Source: Candidatus Gastranaerophilales bacterium (GTDB lineage Bacteria > Cyanobacteriota > Vampirovibrionia > Gastranaerophilales > Gastranaerophilaceae). From it: a stretch of DNA of 64,000 nucleotides. The stretch covers positions 1 through 64,000 of the forward strand of contig CALURI010000012.1 of the NCBI GenBank assembly GCA_944323135.1. Direction: 5' to 3'. Shown one piece after another: positions 46,192 to 55,802 of the stretch (the first letter of the stretch is position 1; the number at the start of each line of letters is the position of its first letter). The position numbers and the translations under genes were made by a program. The notes beneath the pieces are model-generated. The model was not told the DNA's origin. It did no database searches and worked only from the letters and a program-made list of their open reading frames with translations.

Positions 46192-46446
46192 ATGTTACCG
46201 ATTATATCAGAAGAGAATGCAGCAGAAGTTTTTAATGAAATATTTAAAGATATGCCTGCTTGGCGAAAAAAAATGATTCACTATATAAAGGACGAAAATC
46301 CCGAAATAAACACTGCAATCATTGAAGCTGCAAATCAAACCAATCTGGATCCAAAAGCAATAGCATTAGGAGCATATATGGCATATTCTTTAATAGAACT
46401 TGCAATGAAAGATAATGATTCATTAATGAATTTCCAGGAAGGATAG
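46192..46446 (+). CDS. Small hypothetical protein upstream of pilT
   Basis: 84 aa, helical, acidic. Sequence MLPIISEENAAEVFNEIFKD, then PAWRKKMIHYIKDENPEIN, a second helical unit NTAIIEAANQTNLDPKAIAL, and GAYMAYSLIELAMKDNDSLM. I do not recognise the family. AAGGAAA upstream. Its stop is 4 nt before the pilT ATG, so the two are in one operon; a pilus-related role is an inference from that. Well-formed composition; very likely real. Confidence 0.7.
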   Translation: MLPIISEENAAEVFNEIFKDMPAWRKKMIHYIKDENPEINTAIIEAANQTNLDPKAIALGAYMAYSLIELAMKDNDSLMNFQEG

Positions 46447-46450
46447 AACA

Positions 46451-47515
46451 ATGTTAATAGAAGAACTTTTAGAAAAACTAGTAGCTGATGGCGGTTCCGA
46501 CTTACATATCTCTGCAAACTTACCGCCTGCTGCACGTATAGACGGTAAATTACAACGATACGATTATCCGCCTCTAAGCCCTGATGACGTTGAAACTTTA
46601 CTATTCCCAATGTTATCAAATGAACAAAGACGTACACTTGAACAAAACTGGGAGCTTGACTTTTCATACGGTATTGAAGGTTTAAGCCGTTTCAGGGTCA
46701 ATTTTTACAAAGATAAAGGTAATTATGCGGCCGCATTCAGAACTATTACCTCAATAGTTCCGTCATTTGATAAACTTGGTCTTCCTGATGTTGTAAGAAA
46801 AACAGCAGATAAACCAAGAGGACTTGTTCTTGTAACAGGCCCTACAGGTTCAGGTAAATCTACAACTCTTGCAGCAATGATAGATTACATTAACACAAAC
46901 AGGGCAGAACACATTTTAACAATTGAAGACCCTATAGAATTTGTCCACACATCAAAACAAAGCATTATCCACCAACGTGAACTCGGAATGGATACAAGAT
47001 CTTTTGCAAATGCATTAAGATCCGCACTTCGTGAAGACCCTGATATCATACTTGTAGGTGAGATGAGAGACCATGAAACAATCGCGTTAGCATTAACAGC
47101 TGCTGAAACAGGTCACTTAGTATTTGGAACCTTGCACACATCTTCAGCAGCGCAAACAATTGACCGTATCATTGACGTTTTTCCAGAAGGTCAACAACAA
47201 CAAATTCGTGTACAGCTTGCAAACTCTCTTGCAGCAGTATTTGCTCAAACTCTTCTGCAAAAAGTACAACCGGACGGTTCAAAAAAAGGTCGTGTAATGG
47301 CTCAGGAAATAATGCTTGTTACACCTGCTATTGCAAACCTTATACGTGAAGCTAAAGCTGCACAAATATATTCTACAATTCAAATGAACCAAGCTTTAGG
47401 TATGCAAACTCTTGAAATGGCATTAGCAAATCTTTATAAACAAGGAATTATTACAATAGAAGATGCCCTGTCAAGAACTTCACGTCCTGAAGAATTAAAA
47501 AGATTAATGGTATAA
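46451..47515 (+). CDS. pilT: Twitching motility (pilus retraction) ATPase PilT
   Basis: 354 aa. The hexameric ATPase that depolymerises type IV pili. Starts with the PilT N-domain (LLEKLVADGGSDLHISANLP), Walker A GPTGSGKSTTLA (about 130-141), Asp box TIEDPIEF, Walker B IILVGEMRD, His box TGHLVFGTLHTSSA, and the PilT-specific C-terminal AIRNLIRE-like motif, here AIANLIREAK. It is apart from the pilBCQ operon by a few genes. Its presence argues that the pilus genes here form a retractable type IV pilus rather than only a type II secretion system. Confidence 0.96.
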   Translation: MLIEELLEKLVADGGSDLHISANLPPAARIDGKLQRYDYPPLSPDDVETLLFPMLSNEQRRTLEQNWELDFSYGIEGLSRFRVNFYKDKGNYAAAFRTITSIVPSFDKLGLPDVVRKTADKPRGLVLVTGPTGSGKSTTLAAMIDYINTNRAEHILTIEDPIEFVHTSKQSIIHQRELGMDTRSFANALRSALREDPDIILVGEMRDHETIALALTAAETGHLVFGTLHTSSAAQTIDRIIDVFPEGQQQQIRVQLANSLAAVFAQTLLQKVQPDGSKKGRVMAQEIMLVTPAIANLIREAKAAQIYSTIQMNQALGMQTLEMALANLYKQGIITIEDALSRTSRPEELKRLMV

Positions 47516-47532
47516 ATATAAATATAATAATC

Positions 47533-47566
47533 AAAAAAGCTTCCTTTTATAAAAGGAAGCTTTTTT
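47533..47566 (+). terminator. Intrinsic terminator after pilT
   Basis: AAAAAAGCTTCCTTTTA (47533-47549) followed by its reverse complement (47550-47566) with a T-run, 18 nt after the pilT stop. Confidence 0.93.
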
Positions 47567-47640
47567 ATTTATTGTGAAGTAATTTTTGTTTGTGATAATA
47601 TAAAAATATACAAAATACATAATAAAAAAGGAAAACTAAT

Positions 47641-49170
47641 ATGACACAACAATTACATGAACCCGGGTCTACAAAAGAACAAATAAGACAAACAAGAATA
47701 CAAAAACTTGCAGACCTAGCAGATAAAGGAGTAAACCCATATCCTTACTCCTTTGATAAAGATGCAGATGCAGCATTTTTACAAGACAAATATAAAACTT
47801 TAGAAGCAGGTGTTGAAACAGAAGATAAATATTCTGTAGCAGGTCGTGTTATGGCAATACGCAACACCGGAATGTTTATTGATTTGATGGATTCTTCAGG
47901 TAAAATCCAAATATTTTCACACAAAGAAAACTTATCTGAAGATATGATGAAAATCTTAAAACTTATAGATATCGGAGATATAGTAGGTTTTACAGGTACA
48001 ATCAGAAGAACTCCGAGAGGAGAATTGTCAATAAAATCAACATCTTTAAAATTATTATCAAAAGCACTTTTACCTTTGCCGAATAAACAAATAAGCAAAG
48101 AAAAAATGGAAGAATTAACACATTATCATGGACTTACTGATGTTGAATTAAAGTATCGTCAAAGATATGTTGATTTAATAGTAAATGAAGAAAGTAGAGA
48201 AACTTTTAGAAAAAGAAGCCTTATTATTCAAAAGATTCGAGAATTTCTTTCTAAAGAAGGATACTTGGAAGTTGAAACACCAATATTACAGACAATGGCA
48301 TCAGGAGCAAATGCAAGACCTTTCACAACACACCATAATGCACTCAGCATGGATTTAACTTTAAGAATTGCTCTTGAATTATATCTAAAACGTCTTATTG
48401 TAGGCGGAATTTCTGAACGTGTATATGAAATAGGAAAATGCTTCAGAAATGAAGGTATCGATACCCGCCACAATCCTGAATTCACAATGATAGAATTATA
48501 TCAGGCTTATGCCGATTATAATGATATGATGACATTAACGGAAAATATGGTTGCATACGTTGCCCAAGAAGTTTTAGGAACAATGAAAATTAAATATGGA
48601 GAAAACGAAATTGATTTAACTCCTCCTTGGGACAGAAAAACTATGCTCGGATCTATTAAAGAAGCTACAGGAATTGATTTTATGGAAATTTACAGTCCCC
48701 AACAAGCTGTAGAAACTGCAAGATCATTAAATGTACCTGTAGATGACGGAATGAATTGGGGACAGGTTGTAGAAGCAGTATTCGAAGCAAAAATTGAACC
48801 TTCATTAATTCAACCTTGCCACATTATAGATTATCCAAGAGAAATATCACCTCTTGCTAAAGTTCACAGAGACAACGACAGATTAACTGAGCGTTTTGAG
48901 ACAAGAGTGAACGGATGGGAAATCGCAAATGCATTTTCAGAATTAACAGATCCGATTGACCAAAGAATGAGATTTGAAGCTCAGGCACAGGCAAAAGCAG
49001 CAGGTGATGAAGAAGCAATGGATATTGATGAAGATTTCATCACAGCTCTTGAATATGGTATGCCTCCGACAGGCGGTATGGGAATGGGAATAGACAGACT
49101 TGTAATGCTGTTAACAGATTCACCGTCTATTAGAGATGTTATTGCCTTCCCGACAATGAGAATTAAATAA
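47641..49170 (+). CDS. lysS: Lysyl-tRNA synthetase, class II
   Basis: 509 aa. N-terminal OB anticodon-binding domain (KYSVAGRVMAIRNTGMFIDL...). Class II motif 1 region FLSKEGYLEVETPIL, motif 2 YEIGKCFRNEGIDTRHNPEFT, and motif 3 GMPPTGGMGMGIDRLVM near the end. It charges tRNA-Lys. Length is normal. AAAGGAAAACTAAT gives the ribosome binding site. It lies between the pilT terminator and its own terminator. Confidence 0.97.
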   Translation: MTQQLHEPGSTKEQIRQTRIQKLADLADKGVNPYPYSFDKDADAAFLQDKYKTLEAGVETEDKYSVAGRVMAIRNTGMFIDLMDSSGKIQIFSHKENLSEDMMKILKLIDIGDIVGFTGTIRRTPRGELSIKSTSLKLLSKALLPLPNKQISKEKMEELTHYHGLTDVELKYRQRYVDLIVNEESRETFRKRSLIIQKIREFLSKEGYLEVETPILQTMASGANARPFTTHHNALSMDLTLRIALELYLKRLIVGGISERVYEIGKCFRNEGIDTRHNPEFTMIELYQAYADYNDMMTLTENMVAYVAQEVLGTMKIKYGENEIDLTPPWDRKTMLGSIKEATGIDFMEIYSPQQAVETARSLNVPVDDGMNWGQVVEAVFEAKIEPSLIQPCHIIDYPREISPLAKVHRDNDRLTERFETRVNGWEIANAFSELTDPIDQRMRFEAQAQAKAAGDEEAMDIDEDFITALEYGMPPTGGMGMGIDRLVMLLTDSPSIRDVIAFPTMRIK

Positions 49171-49199
49171 TTGAAATCCAAAATATTCATAATAAAAAG

Positions 49200-49227
49200 A
49201 AAAGACCAGTTTTTAAGCTGGTCTTTT
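49200..49227 (+). terminator. Intrinsic terminator after lysS
   Basis: AAAAGACCAG (49200-49209) and CTGGTCTTTT (49218-49227) with an 8-nt loop; T-run follows. 29 nt after the lysS stop, facing the end of a converging pilin gene. Confidence 0.9.
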
Positions 49228-49252
49228 TATGAAAGATGAAAGGAGCTGAAGC

Positions 49253-49927
49253 TTAGTAATATGTAATTTTCCAACCATCATCGATTACTCTTGCCGCACA
49301 AGTTAACCCTGAGGCTGCCTTATTACAATTATAAGTATTATCCTTACCGCCAGGAACTACTTCACTTCCGTTAAGAACAAATGCGAAGATATCACGTCCC
49401 ATTTGGTTTGGACTTGTATTCCCATTTACATCAATAATAAATACAACAGAATCTTTATCAACATTTACGCCGAATTCAGACCGAACAATATCGCGCGGGT
49501 AAACATTAATAATAACGTTCATACCGTCAACCAGAGTAAACATATACTGGTACATCTGAGCACGTTTCAAATAAACTTTACCGCTCAAAAATTTCGTAGG
49601 ATATTGCCAACAACCCGTCATATTTGAACAATCTCTTACTATTTTAAAATAAGGTTTATAATAAGAGTATGCAAGAGCAGATGAATCTTGTGAATACTCA
49701 TCTAATCCCCAATAATTAGGTGATGATCTATCCAAAATAACAAACATTGTAACTTGACTTATTGAGGTATAGAATTTTTTCAGTGCAGCCATATTCTTGG
49801 CATCGCCAATTTTTGCTACAAGTCCAAATATTGTTAAAGAAGCTATAACACCAATAATTGCCAAAGTAAATAATGCCTCTGACAAAGTCAACCCTGAACG
49901 CTTTTTCATAATATTTTTGTAATCCAT
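49253..49927 (-). CDS. Type IV pilin-like protein (pseudopilin family)
   Basis: 224 aa from the ATG at 49927 (MDYKNIMKKRSG-LTLSEALF). The ATG at 49951 is less likely because the only AGGAGG lies downstream of it, within the first codons. Prepilin site Gly / Leu with Glu at +5 (LTLSE), then ALFTLAIIGVIASLTIFGLV. The C-terminal domain has IDVNGNTSPNQMGRDIFAF and ends CAARVIDDGWKITYY, the shared signature. Two Cys pairs are visible (DCSNMTGCW; CNKAASGLTCAA). It is divergent from the bioF operon. The +1 Leu and LTLSE instead of FTLAE mark it as a distinct subfamily. Confidence 0.86.
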   Translation of the reverse strand: MDYKNIMKKRSGLTLSEALFTLAIIGVIASLTIFGLVAKIGDAKNMAALKKFYTSISQVTMFVILDRSSPNYWGLDEYSQDSSALAYSYYKPYFKIVRDCSNMTGCWQYPTKFLSGKVYLKRAQMYQYMFTLVDGMNVIINVYPRDIVRSEFGVNVDKDSVVFIIDVNGNTSPNQMGRDIFAFVLNGSEVVPGGKDNTYNCNKAASGLTCAARVIDDGWKITYY

Positions 49928-50017
49928 AAGCCTTAACCGCCTCCTATCCATTTGATAAAAGACTTCATTAACAATACATATATATTATATATACCCAATT
50001 TCTATAAGAATGTAACA

Positions 50018-50040
50018 AATTGTAAAAATTATTTACAATT
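50018..50040. promoter_or_regulatory. Inverted repeat upstream of bioF (candidate operator)
   Basis: AATTGTAAA (50018-50026), 5 nt, TTTACAATT (50032-50040): a perfect 9-bp dyad in the divergent region between a pilin gene and bioF, 72 nt before the bioF start. The half-site TTGTAAA/TTTACAA resembles the core of biotin-operon operators bound by BirA, but with a much shorter spacer, so the match is loose. Confidence 0.35.
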
Positions 50041-50111
50041 AATATTTTATACTATTATTTAAAACTTTGCAATATCTGGACATTTAGATTTTTTTATCAT
50101 AAATTGAATTT

Positions 50112-51242
50112 ATGTATCAAAATTACAATGAAAATCTAAGAATATTAAAAGAACTATCCCACTTTAGAAATATTAAAAATTTTGATTATAAAGACGAAAA
50201 ATATATTTACATAAACAATAAAAAATTTTTAAATTTATCATCAAACAACTATCTTGGATTAGCTGACAACAAAAGTATTACAGAAGAATTTTTGAATTAC
50301 GCACAAGATAAATATTCTTTCGGCAGTGCATCAGCAAGACTTTTAACCGGAACTTTACCTGTTTATAAAGAGCTTGAAACATTAATTTCAAAAATATTTA
50401 ACAAAGAAAAAACATTGATTTTTAACAGCGGTTATCACGCAAATGTCGGCATTAACAGTTCTATTGCCGGCAAAGGTGATGTAATATTTTCGGACAAACT
50501 AAACCATGCAAGTATAATTGACGGAATGCAATTATCAAAAAGCAAATTCTTCAGATACCCGCACAACAATATGGAAGCCCTTGAAAAACTTTTAATTCGG
50601 GAACGCAAAAATTTCAATAATGCCATAATTGTTTCAGAAAGCGTTTTTTCAATGGACGGTGATATTGCTGATATTGAAACTCTTATTTATCTAAAAGAAA
50701 AATATAAATGTATTCTAATTCTTGATGAAGCTCACGCTTTTGGAGTTTTTGGCAAAAAAGGTCTTGGAGTAACTGAGCAGTTTGGATTAACAGACAAAAT
50801 TGATTTAATTATCGGGACATTTGGCAAAGCAATAGGTTCTATGGGGGCTTTTGCAACTGGTAATCAAATATTAATAGATTATCTGATAAACAAAGCTCGT
50901 CCTTTTATTTTTTCAACATCACTTCCGCCTATCAATATTGCTTTTTCAAAATGGATTATTGAAAATAAACTTCCATATACTTTAGAAAAACGTTCAAATA
51001 TGTTAAAACTCGGGCAAAAAGCAGGAAGTCAAAGCCATATTATACCAATTATTATCGGGAGCAACAAAGACACAGTCGATACTTGTGAAATTCTCTTCCA
51101 TAACGGTTTTTTCACCCTGCCGATTCGTCCCCCGGCTGTCCCTGAAGGCACTTCGAGAATACGACTCTCATTGACAACAGAAATTAACGAAAAGGAATTA
51201 TTTGATGCAATATCACTGGCTAAACAAGAAAAACAACAATAA
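50112..51242 (+). CDS. bioF: 8-amino-7-oxononanoate synthase BioF
   Basis: 376 aa PLP enzyme of the alpha-oxoamine synthase family that condenses pimeloyl-ACP (or CoA) with alanine in biotin synthesis. NLSSNNYLGLADNKSI is the family start; FGSASARLLTG, FNSGYHANVG, LILDEAHAFGVFG (PLP-contacting Asp and His) and IGTFGKAIGSMG with the PLP lysine at about 239 are clear. Length is normal for BioF. First gene of bioF-bioG-bioC. No ribosome binding site at the ATG; a TATCAT box ends 12 nt before it. Confidence 0.93.
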   Translation: MYQNYNENLRILKELSHFRNIKNFDYKDEKYIYINNKKFLNLSSNNYLGLADNKSITEEFLNYAQDKYSFGSASARLLTGTLPVYKELETLISKIFNKEKTLIFNSGYHANVGINSSIAGKGDVIFSDKLNHASIIDGMQLSKSKFFRYPHNNMEALEKLLIRERKNFNNAIIVSESVFSMDGDIADIETLIYLKEKYKCILILDEAHAFGVFGKKGLGVTEQFGLTDKIDLIIGTFGKAIGSMGAFATGNQILIDYLINKARPFIFSTSLPPINIAFSKWIIENKLPYTLEKRSNMLKLGQKAGSQSHIIPIIIGSNKDTVDTCEILFHNGFFTLPIRPPAVPEGTSRIRLSLTTEINEKELFDAISLAKQEKQQ

Positions 51243-51855
51243 ACTTATAATATTTTTTACCGGTTGGAGTTTCGATGCTAACCCTTTTAATTTTTTAAAA
51301 TGCGAAGATTATGACATTTTGATTTTATTTGATTATAATTCATTAGATTTGCCTGAAATCCCCGAATATAAAGAATATTTTCTAATTTCATGGTCTATGG
51401 GAGTATTCAGTGCATATCTTGTAAAAGACAAATTGCCAAAATTCACCAAAAAGCTGGCTATAAACGGAACACTATGCCCTGTTGATAATGAATTCGGAAT
51501 ACCTGAGAAGCCTTTTCTCTTAACACTTAAACATGCAGAAAAGGGGCTTCAAGCCAAATTTTATCAAAACATTTTTCAAACTGATGAAGAATACAACCGA
51601 TACTTAAAAACACCTGTTAAACGCCCAATCCTCAATAGAGTATCTGAGTTAAACAGCCTGTATGAAAGAATTAAGAATACGAAATTAATTTATGAAAAAT
51701 ATTATAATAAAGTCATAATAAGCACTAATGATAAAATAATTCCGACACAAAATCAAATAAACTTTTGGAGCAAAAACTTAAATCCCAAAATAATTGAAAG
51801 CGGACATTTTCCTTATTATAATTTTGAAAGCTGGAATGAAATATTATGCATATAA
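51205..51855 (+). CDS. bioG: Pimeloyl-ACP methyl ester esterase BioG
   Basis: 216 aa, DUF452 type alpha/beta hydrolase. Removes the methyl group from pimeloyl-ACP methyl ester, ending pimelate assembly. Visible: LIIFFTGWSFDANPF (oxyanion region typical of BioG), the nucleophile Ser at about residue 64 in ISWSMGVFSA, a catalytic Asp probably in IISTNDKIIPT and His in ESGHFPYYNF. The ATG at 51205 is preferred to the TTG at 51202. It overlaps the end of bioF by 38 nt and the start of bioC by 10 nt, so the three are tightly coupled. BioG replaces BioH here. Confidence 0.9.
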   Translation: MQYHWLNKKNNNKLIIFFTGWSFDANPFNFLKCEDYDILILFDYNSLDLPEIPEYKEYFLISWSMGVFSAYLVKDKLPKFTKKLAINGTLCPVDNEFGIPEKPFLLTLKHAEKGLQAKFYQNIFQTDEEYNRYLKTPVKRPILNRVSELNSLYERIKNTKLIYEKYYNKVIISTNDKIIPTQNQINFWSKNLNPKIIESGHFPYYNFESWNEILCI

Positions 51856-52586
51856 ACCCTAAATTAATTAAAAAACAATTTGAAAAAAGTATTAACACAT
51901 ACAATGAAAACGCCATAGTTCAAAAAATTATGGCAGAAAAACTTGTAGAAGAAATTGCCAAAATCAACACTCACTTTGACAATATCCTTGAATTGGGATG
52001 CGGAGCAGGACTATTAACAGAAGAATTAATAAAAAAAATTACATTCAAAAATTATTTTGCCAATGACCTTATAGAAAACGCAAAATCTTACATAACAAAC
52101 CTTATTCCAAATTCAACATTTTACTGCGGGAATGCCAAAAGAATAAAACCTGCACAAAAAATGGATTTAATTATTTCAAATGCCATGTTTCAATGGTTTG
52201 AAAACCTCGATAGTATCAGTTTATATTACAAAAATTTATTAAATAACAACGGAATTTTAGCTTTTTCCACATTTTCAAAGGATAACTTTAAAGAAATCAG
52301 AGATTTAACGGGACTTTCATTAAATTACAAATCTTTAGAAGAAATAAAATGTATTTTTCAAAAAAATTACGACATTATACACATAGAAGAATTTAGCAAA
52401 ATTCTACACTTTTCCACGCCTCTTGAACTTCTTGCACACATGAAAAGCACAGGAGTAAATTCTCTAACAGCACAACACTGGACTTTCAAAGAAATAAAAG
52501 CCTTTTGTGATAGCTATAAAAATAAATACCCTGAAATTAATCTGACATACTCTCCGATAATTTTTATTTGCAAAAAATCTCTATAA
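51846..52586 (+). CDS. bioC: Malonyl-ACP O-methyltransferase BioC
   Basis: 246 aa SAM-dependent methyltransferase that methylates malonyl-ACP to disguise it for fatty-acid enzymes, starting pimelate synthesis. SAM motif I ILELGCGAGLLTEEL at about 47-61, ANDLIENA (motif II acidic residue), and the BioC segment LIISNAMFQWFENLD. NGILAFSTFSKDNFKE and PLELLAHMKSTGVNSL are BioC-like. The pair BioC-BioG with BioF provides the pimeloyl branch; bioA, bioD and bioB are not in this window. Confidence 0.92.
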   Translation: MHINPKLIKKQFEKSINTYNENAIVQKIMAEKLVEEIAKINTHFDNILELGCGAGLLTEELIKKITFKNYFANDLIENAKSYITNLIPNSTFYCGNAKRIKPAQKMDLIISNAMFQWFENLDSISLYYKNLLNNNGILAFSTFSKDNFKEIRDLTGLSLNYKSLEEIKCIFQKNYDIIHIEEFSKILHFSTPLELLAHMKSTGVNSLTAQHWTFKEIKAFCDSYKNKYPEINLTYSPIIFICKKSL

Positions 52587-52666
52587 TAAAAAACATATAA
52601 TAATAATTAAACTATATTTAACGGTAATTTGTTATTTTTTTTTCTTGTATTATAATAAAAATATAA

Positions 52667-54088
<1,422 letters not shown>

Positions 54089-54158
54089 AAGGTAAAAAAA
54101 AAACAAAGACAAAACAAAAAAATTCGTCCTTACATTTTTACCATCTGAAAGGGTATTT

Positions 54159-54551
54159 ATGCATTTAAAAATAATAACCAATGAAAAAATTGTTTTCGAT
54201 GAAGATGTTGATGAAGTTTATACTAAAACAACAGACGGAGAAATCGGTATTTTAAAAAATCACGTACCGGTCATGGCAGCACTTGATATTGGAGTAACAA
54301 AAGCAGTAAAAAATAATGAACCCAAATATTTTACAACAATGGGCGGAGTATTCCAATTCAAAGATGACAATGCATTAATATTAACTACAACAGCAGAACG
54401 CGGGGATGAGATTGATGTTGCCCGCGCAAAAGAAGCACTTAAACGAGCTCAAGCACGCTTGGCAGAAGCAGATGCCGAGCTTGATGCAAAACGAGCAGAA
54501 GCTGCTGTGGCAAGAGCTATGGCAAGATTAAAAGCAACTTTAAATAATTAA
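54159..54551 (+). CDS. atpC: ATP synthase F1 subunit epsilon
   Basis: 130 aa. N-terminal beta-sandwich (MHLKIITNEKIVFDEDVDEV, GEIGILKNHVPVMAALDIGV) that fits the rotor, and a C-terminal helical hairpin rich in Ala, Arg and Glu (AKEALKRAQARLAEADAEL...) that can inhibit ATP hydrolysis. GAAAGGG upstream. 70 nt after atpD in one operon ending at a strong terminator. Confidence 0.95.
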   Translation: MHLKIITNEKIVFDEDVDEVYTKTTDGEIGILKNHVPVMAALDIGVTKAVKNNEPKYFTTMGGVFQFKDDNALILTTTAERGDEIDVARAKEALKRAQARLAEADAELDAKRAEAAVARAMARLKATLNN

Positions 54552-54581
54552 AATAAATAAATAAAAAATTAAACATATAAT

Positions 54582-54610
54582 AAATGCCGTTTTAAAACGG
54601 CATTTATTTT
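54582..54610 (+). terminator. Intrinsic terminator after atpC
   Basis: AAATGCCGTTTT (54582-54593) directly followed by AAAACGGCATTT (54594-54605), then a T-run. 30 nt after the atpC stop. Confidence 0.9.
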
Positions 54611-54620
54611 TAATAATAAT

Positions 54621-54650
54621 TTGTAGAAAATATAATACTTGTTATATAAT
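54621..54650 (+). promoter_or_regulatory. Promoter of chrA pair (predicted leaderless)
   Basis: TTGTAG (54621-54626), an 18-nt spacer and TATAAT (54645-54650). The -10 box ends 7 nt before the ATG at 54657 and no ribosome binding site is present. Confidence 0.55.
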
Positions 54651-54656
54651 AAATTT

Positions 54657-55214
54657 ATGGAAAAAACTTTATACCAAATATTCAAAACTTTTTTCAAAGT
54701 CGGAACATTATTACTTGGTGGAGGATATGTTATACTACCTCTTTTGCAGTCGGAAATTGTTGACAAAAAACAATGGATAAATGATGATGAACTATGTGAA
54801 TATTATGCATTAAGTCAAAGTGTTCCTGGAATAATCGCAGCCAATACAGCGATTTTTGTAGGGTATAAATTAAAAAAAACTCCCGGTGCAATTGTTGCAA
54901 CTTTAGGAATTGTCATGCCTGCATTTATTTCAATTATTCTAATCGCTAAAATCTTGGAAGAATTTGTGAAAATGCAATTTATCCAAAGTATTTTTTGGGG
55001 AGTAGGCATAGGTGTTGTATTACTAATTTATTTAGCAGTAAAAGAAATGTGGGAAAAAAGTGTTGTAGACAAATTTTCCTGCTGGATATTTTTCATAACA
55101 TTTATTTTATCAACTTGTTTCAAAGCTCCGCCATCAGCATTAATTATTCTTGCAATATTTATAGGACTTTGGGTTCAGTATCAGAAAAAAATCGAACATG
55201 AGGAAGAAGAATGA
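54657..55214 (+). CDS. Chromate transporter family protein, first half-size unit
   Basis: 185 aa from the ATG at 54657; the upstream TTG in the same frame lies on the -10 box. CHR domain: FFKVGTLLLGGGYVILPLLQ, LCEYYALSQSVPGIIAANTA and a chain of hydrophobic helices. Short-chain CHR proteins come as pairs of homologous halves inserted in opposite orientation; this is one half. Such transporters export chromate in characterised cases, but many homologues in anaerobes have unknown anion substrates. Overlaps the next gene by an ATGA. Confidence 0.88.
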   Translation: MEKTLYQIFKTFFKVGTLLLGGGYVILPLLQSEIVDKKQWINDDELCEYYALSQSVPGIIAANTAIFVGYKLKKTPGAIVATLGIVMPAFISIILIAKILEEFVKMQFIQSIFWGVGIGVVLLIYLAVKEMWEKSVVDKFSCWIFFITFILSTCFKAPPSALIILAIFIGLWVQYQKKIEHEEEE

Positions 55215-55744
55215 TTACATATTTAAAACTATTTCTTGAATTCTTTCATATAGGTTTATTTTCATTTGGCGGCGGATATGCAACATTGCCATTTTTATAC
55301 CACATCGCAGATGTCCAAAAATGGTATACTACAAAACAATTAACAGATATGATTGCAGTATCCTCTATAACACCAGGACCTGTCGGAGTTAACGTTGCAA
55401 CATTTGCAGGTTATACAACAGCCGGTCTTGCCGGTGCATTTATTGCAACAACAGCAGTAATCTTACCATCATTAATATTAATTATAATTATTTCAAAACT
55501 TTTAGAACAATTCAGACATAATAAATACGTAAAATCAGTTATTTATACATTAAAGCCTGCAGGATGCGGACTTTTAGCAGCTGTTGGGGTTAATATGTTT
55601 ATAAACAGCATAAATTTATTTGGCATTGTATTGCTTGTAGGTTTATTTATCGCAAGTATTACCGAAAAAAGAGACCCGCTCTTTTATCTTGGAGTTTCTG
55701 CACTTGTAGGGCTGATTGCAGGATTTTTTAATTTAACGGGCTAA
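55211..55744 (+). CDS. Chromate transporter family protein, second half-size unit
   Basis: 177 aa, CHR domain: FFHIGLFSFGGGYATLPFLY, DMIAVSSITPGPVGVNVATF and ATFAGYTTAGLAGAFIAT, with about six hydrophobic helices. Its ATG overlaps the TGA of the first half (ATGA), so the two are made together and probably form one heterodimeric transporter. Ends just before the promoter of the frameshifted pilin. Confidence 0.88.
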   Translation: MITYLKLFLEFFHIGLFSFGGGYATLPFLYHIADVQKWYTTKQLTDMIAVSSITPGPVGVNVATFAGYTTAGLAGAFIATTAVILPSLILIIIISKLLEQFRHNKYVKSVIYTLKPAGCGLLAAVGVNMFINSINLFGIVLLVGLFIASITEKRDPLFYLGVSALVGLIAGFFNLTG

Positions 55745-55747
55745 ACA

Positions 55748-55776
55748 TTGACAAATTTAAAAAAATAGTAAATAAT
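55748..55776 (+). promoter_or_regulatory. Promoter of the poly-C pilin gene
   Basis: Perfect -35 TTGACA (55748-55753), 17 nt, AATAAT (55771-55776; or TAATAT at 55773-55778 with 19 nt). About 27 nt before the ATG at 55803, which has AGGAGG 8 nt upstream. The signals are strong for a gene whose frame is broken after 12 codons. Confidence 0.55.
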
Positions 55777-55802
55777 ATAAATGAAAACAGGAGGCAGAAA
55801 TT

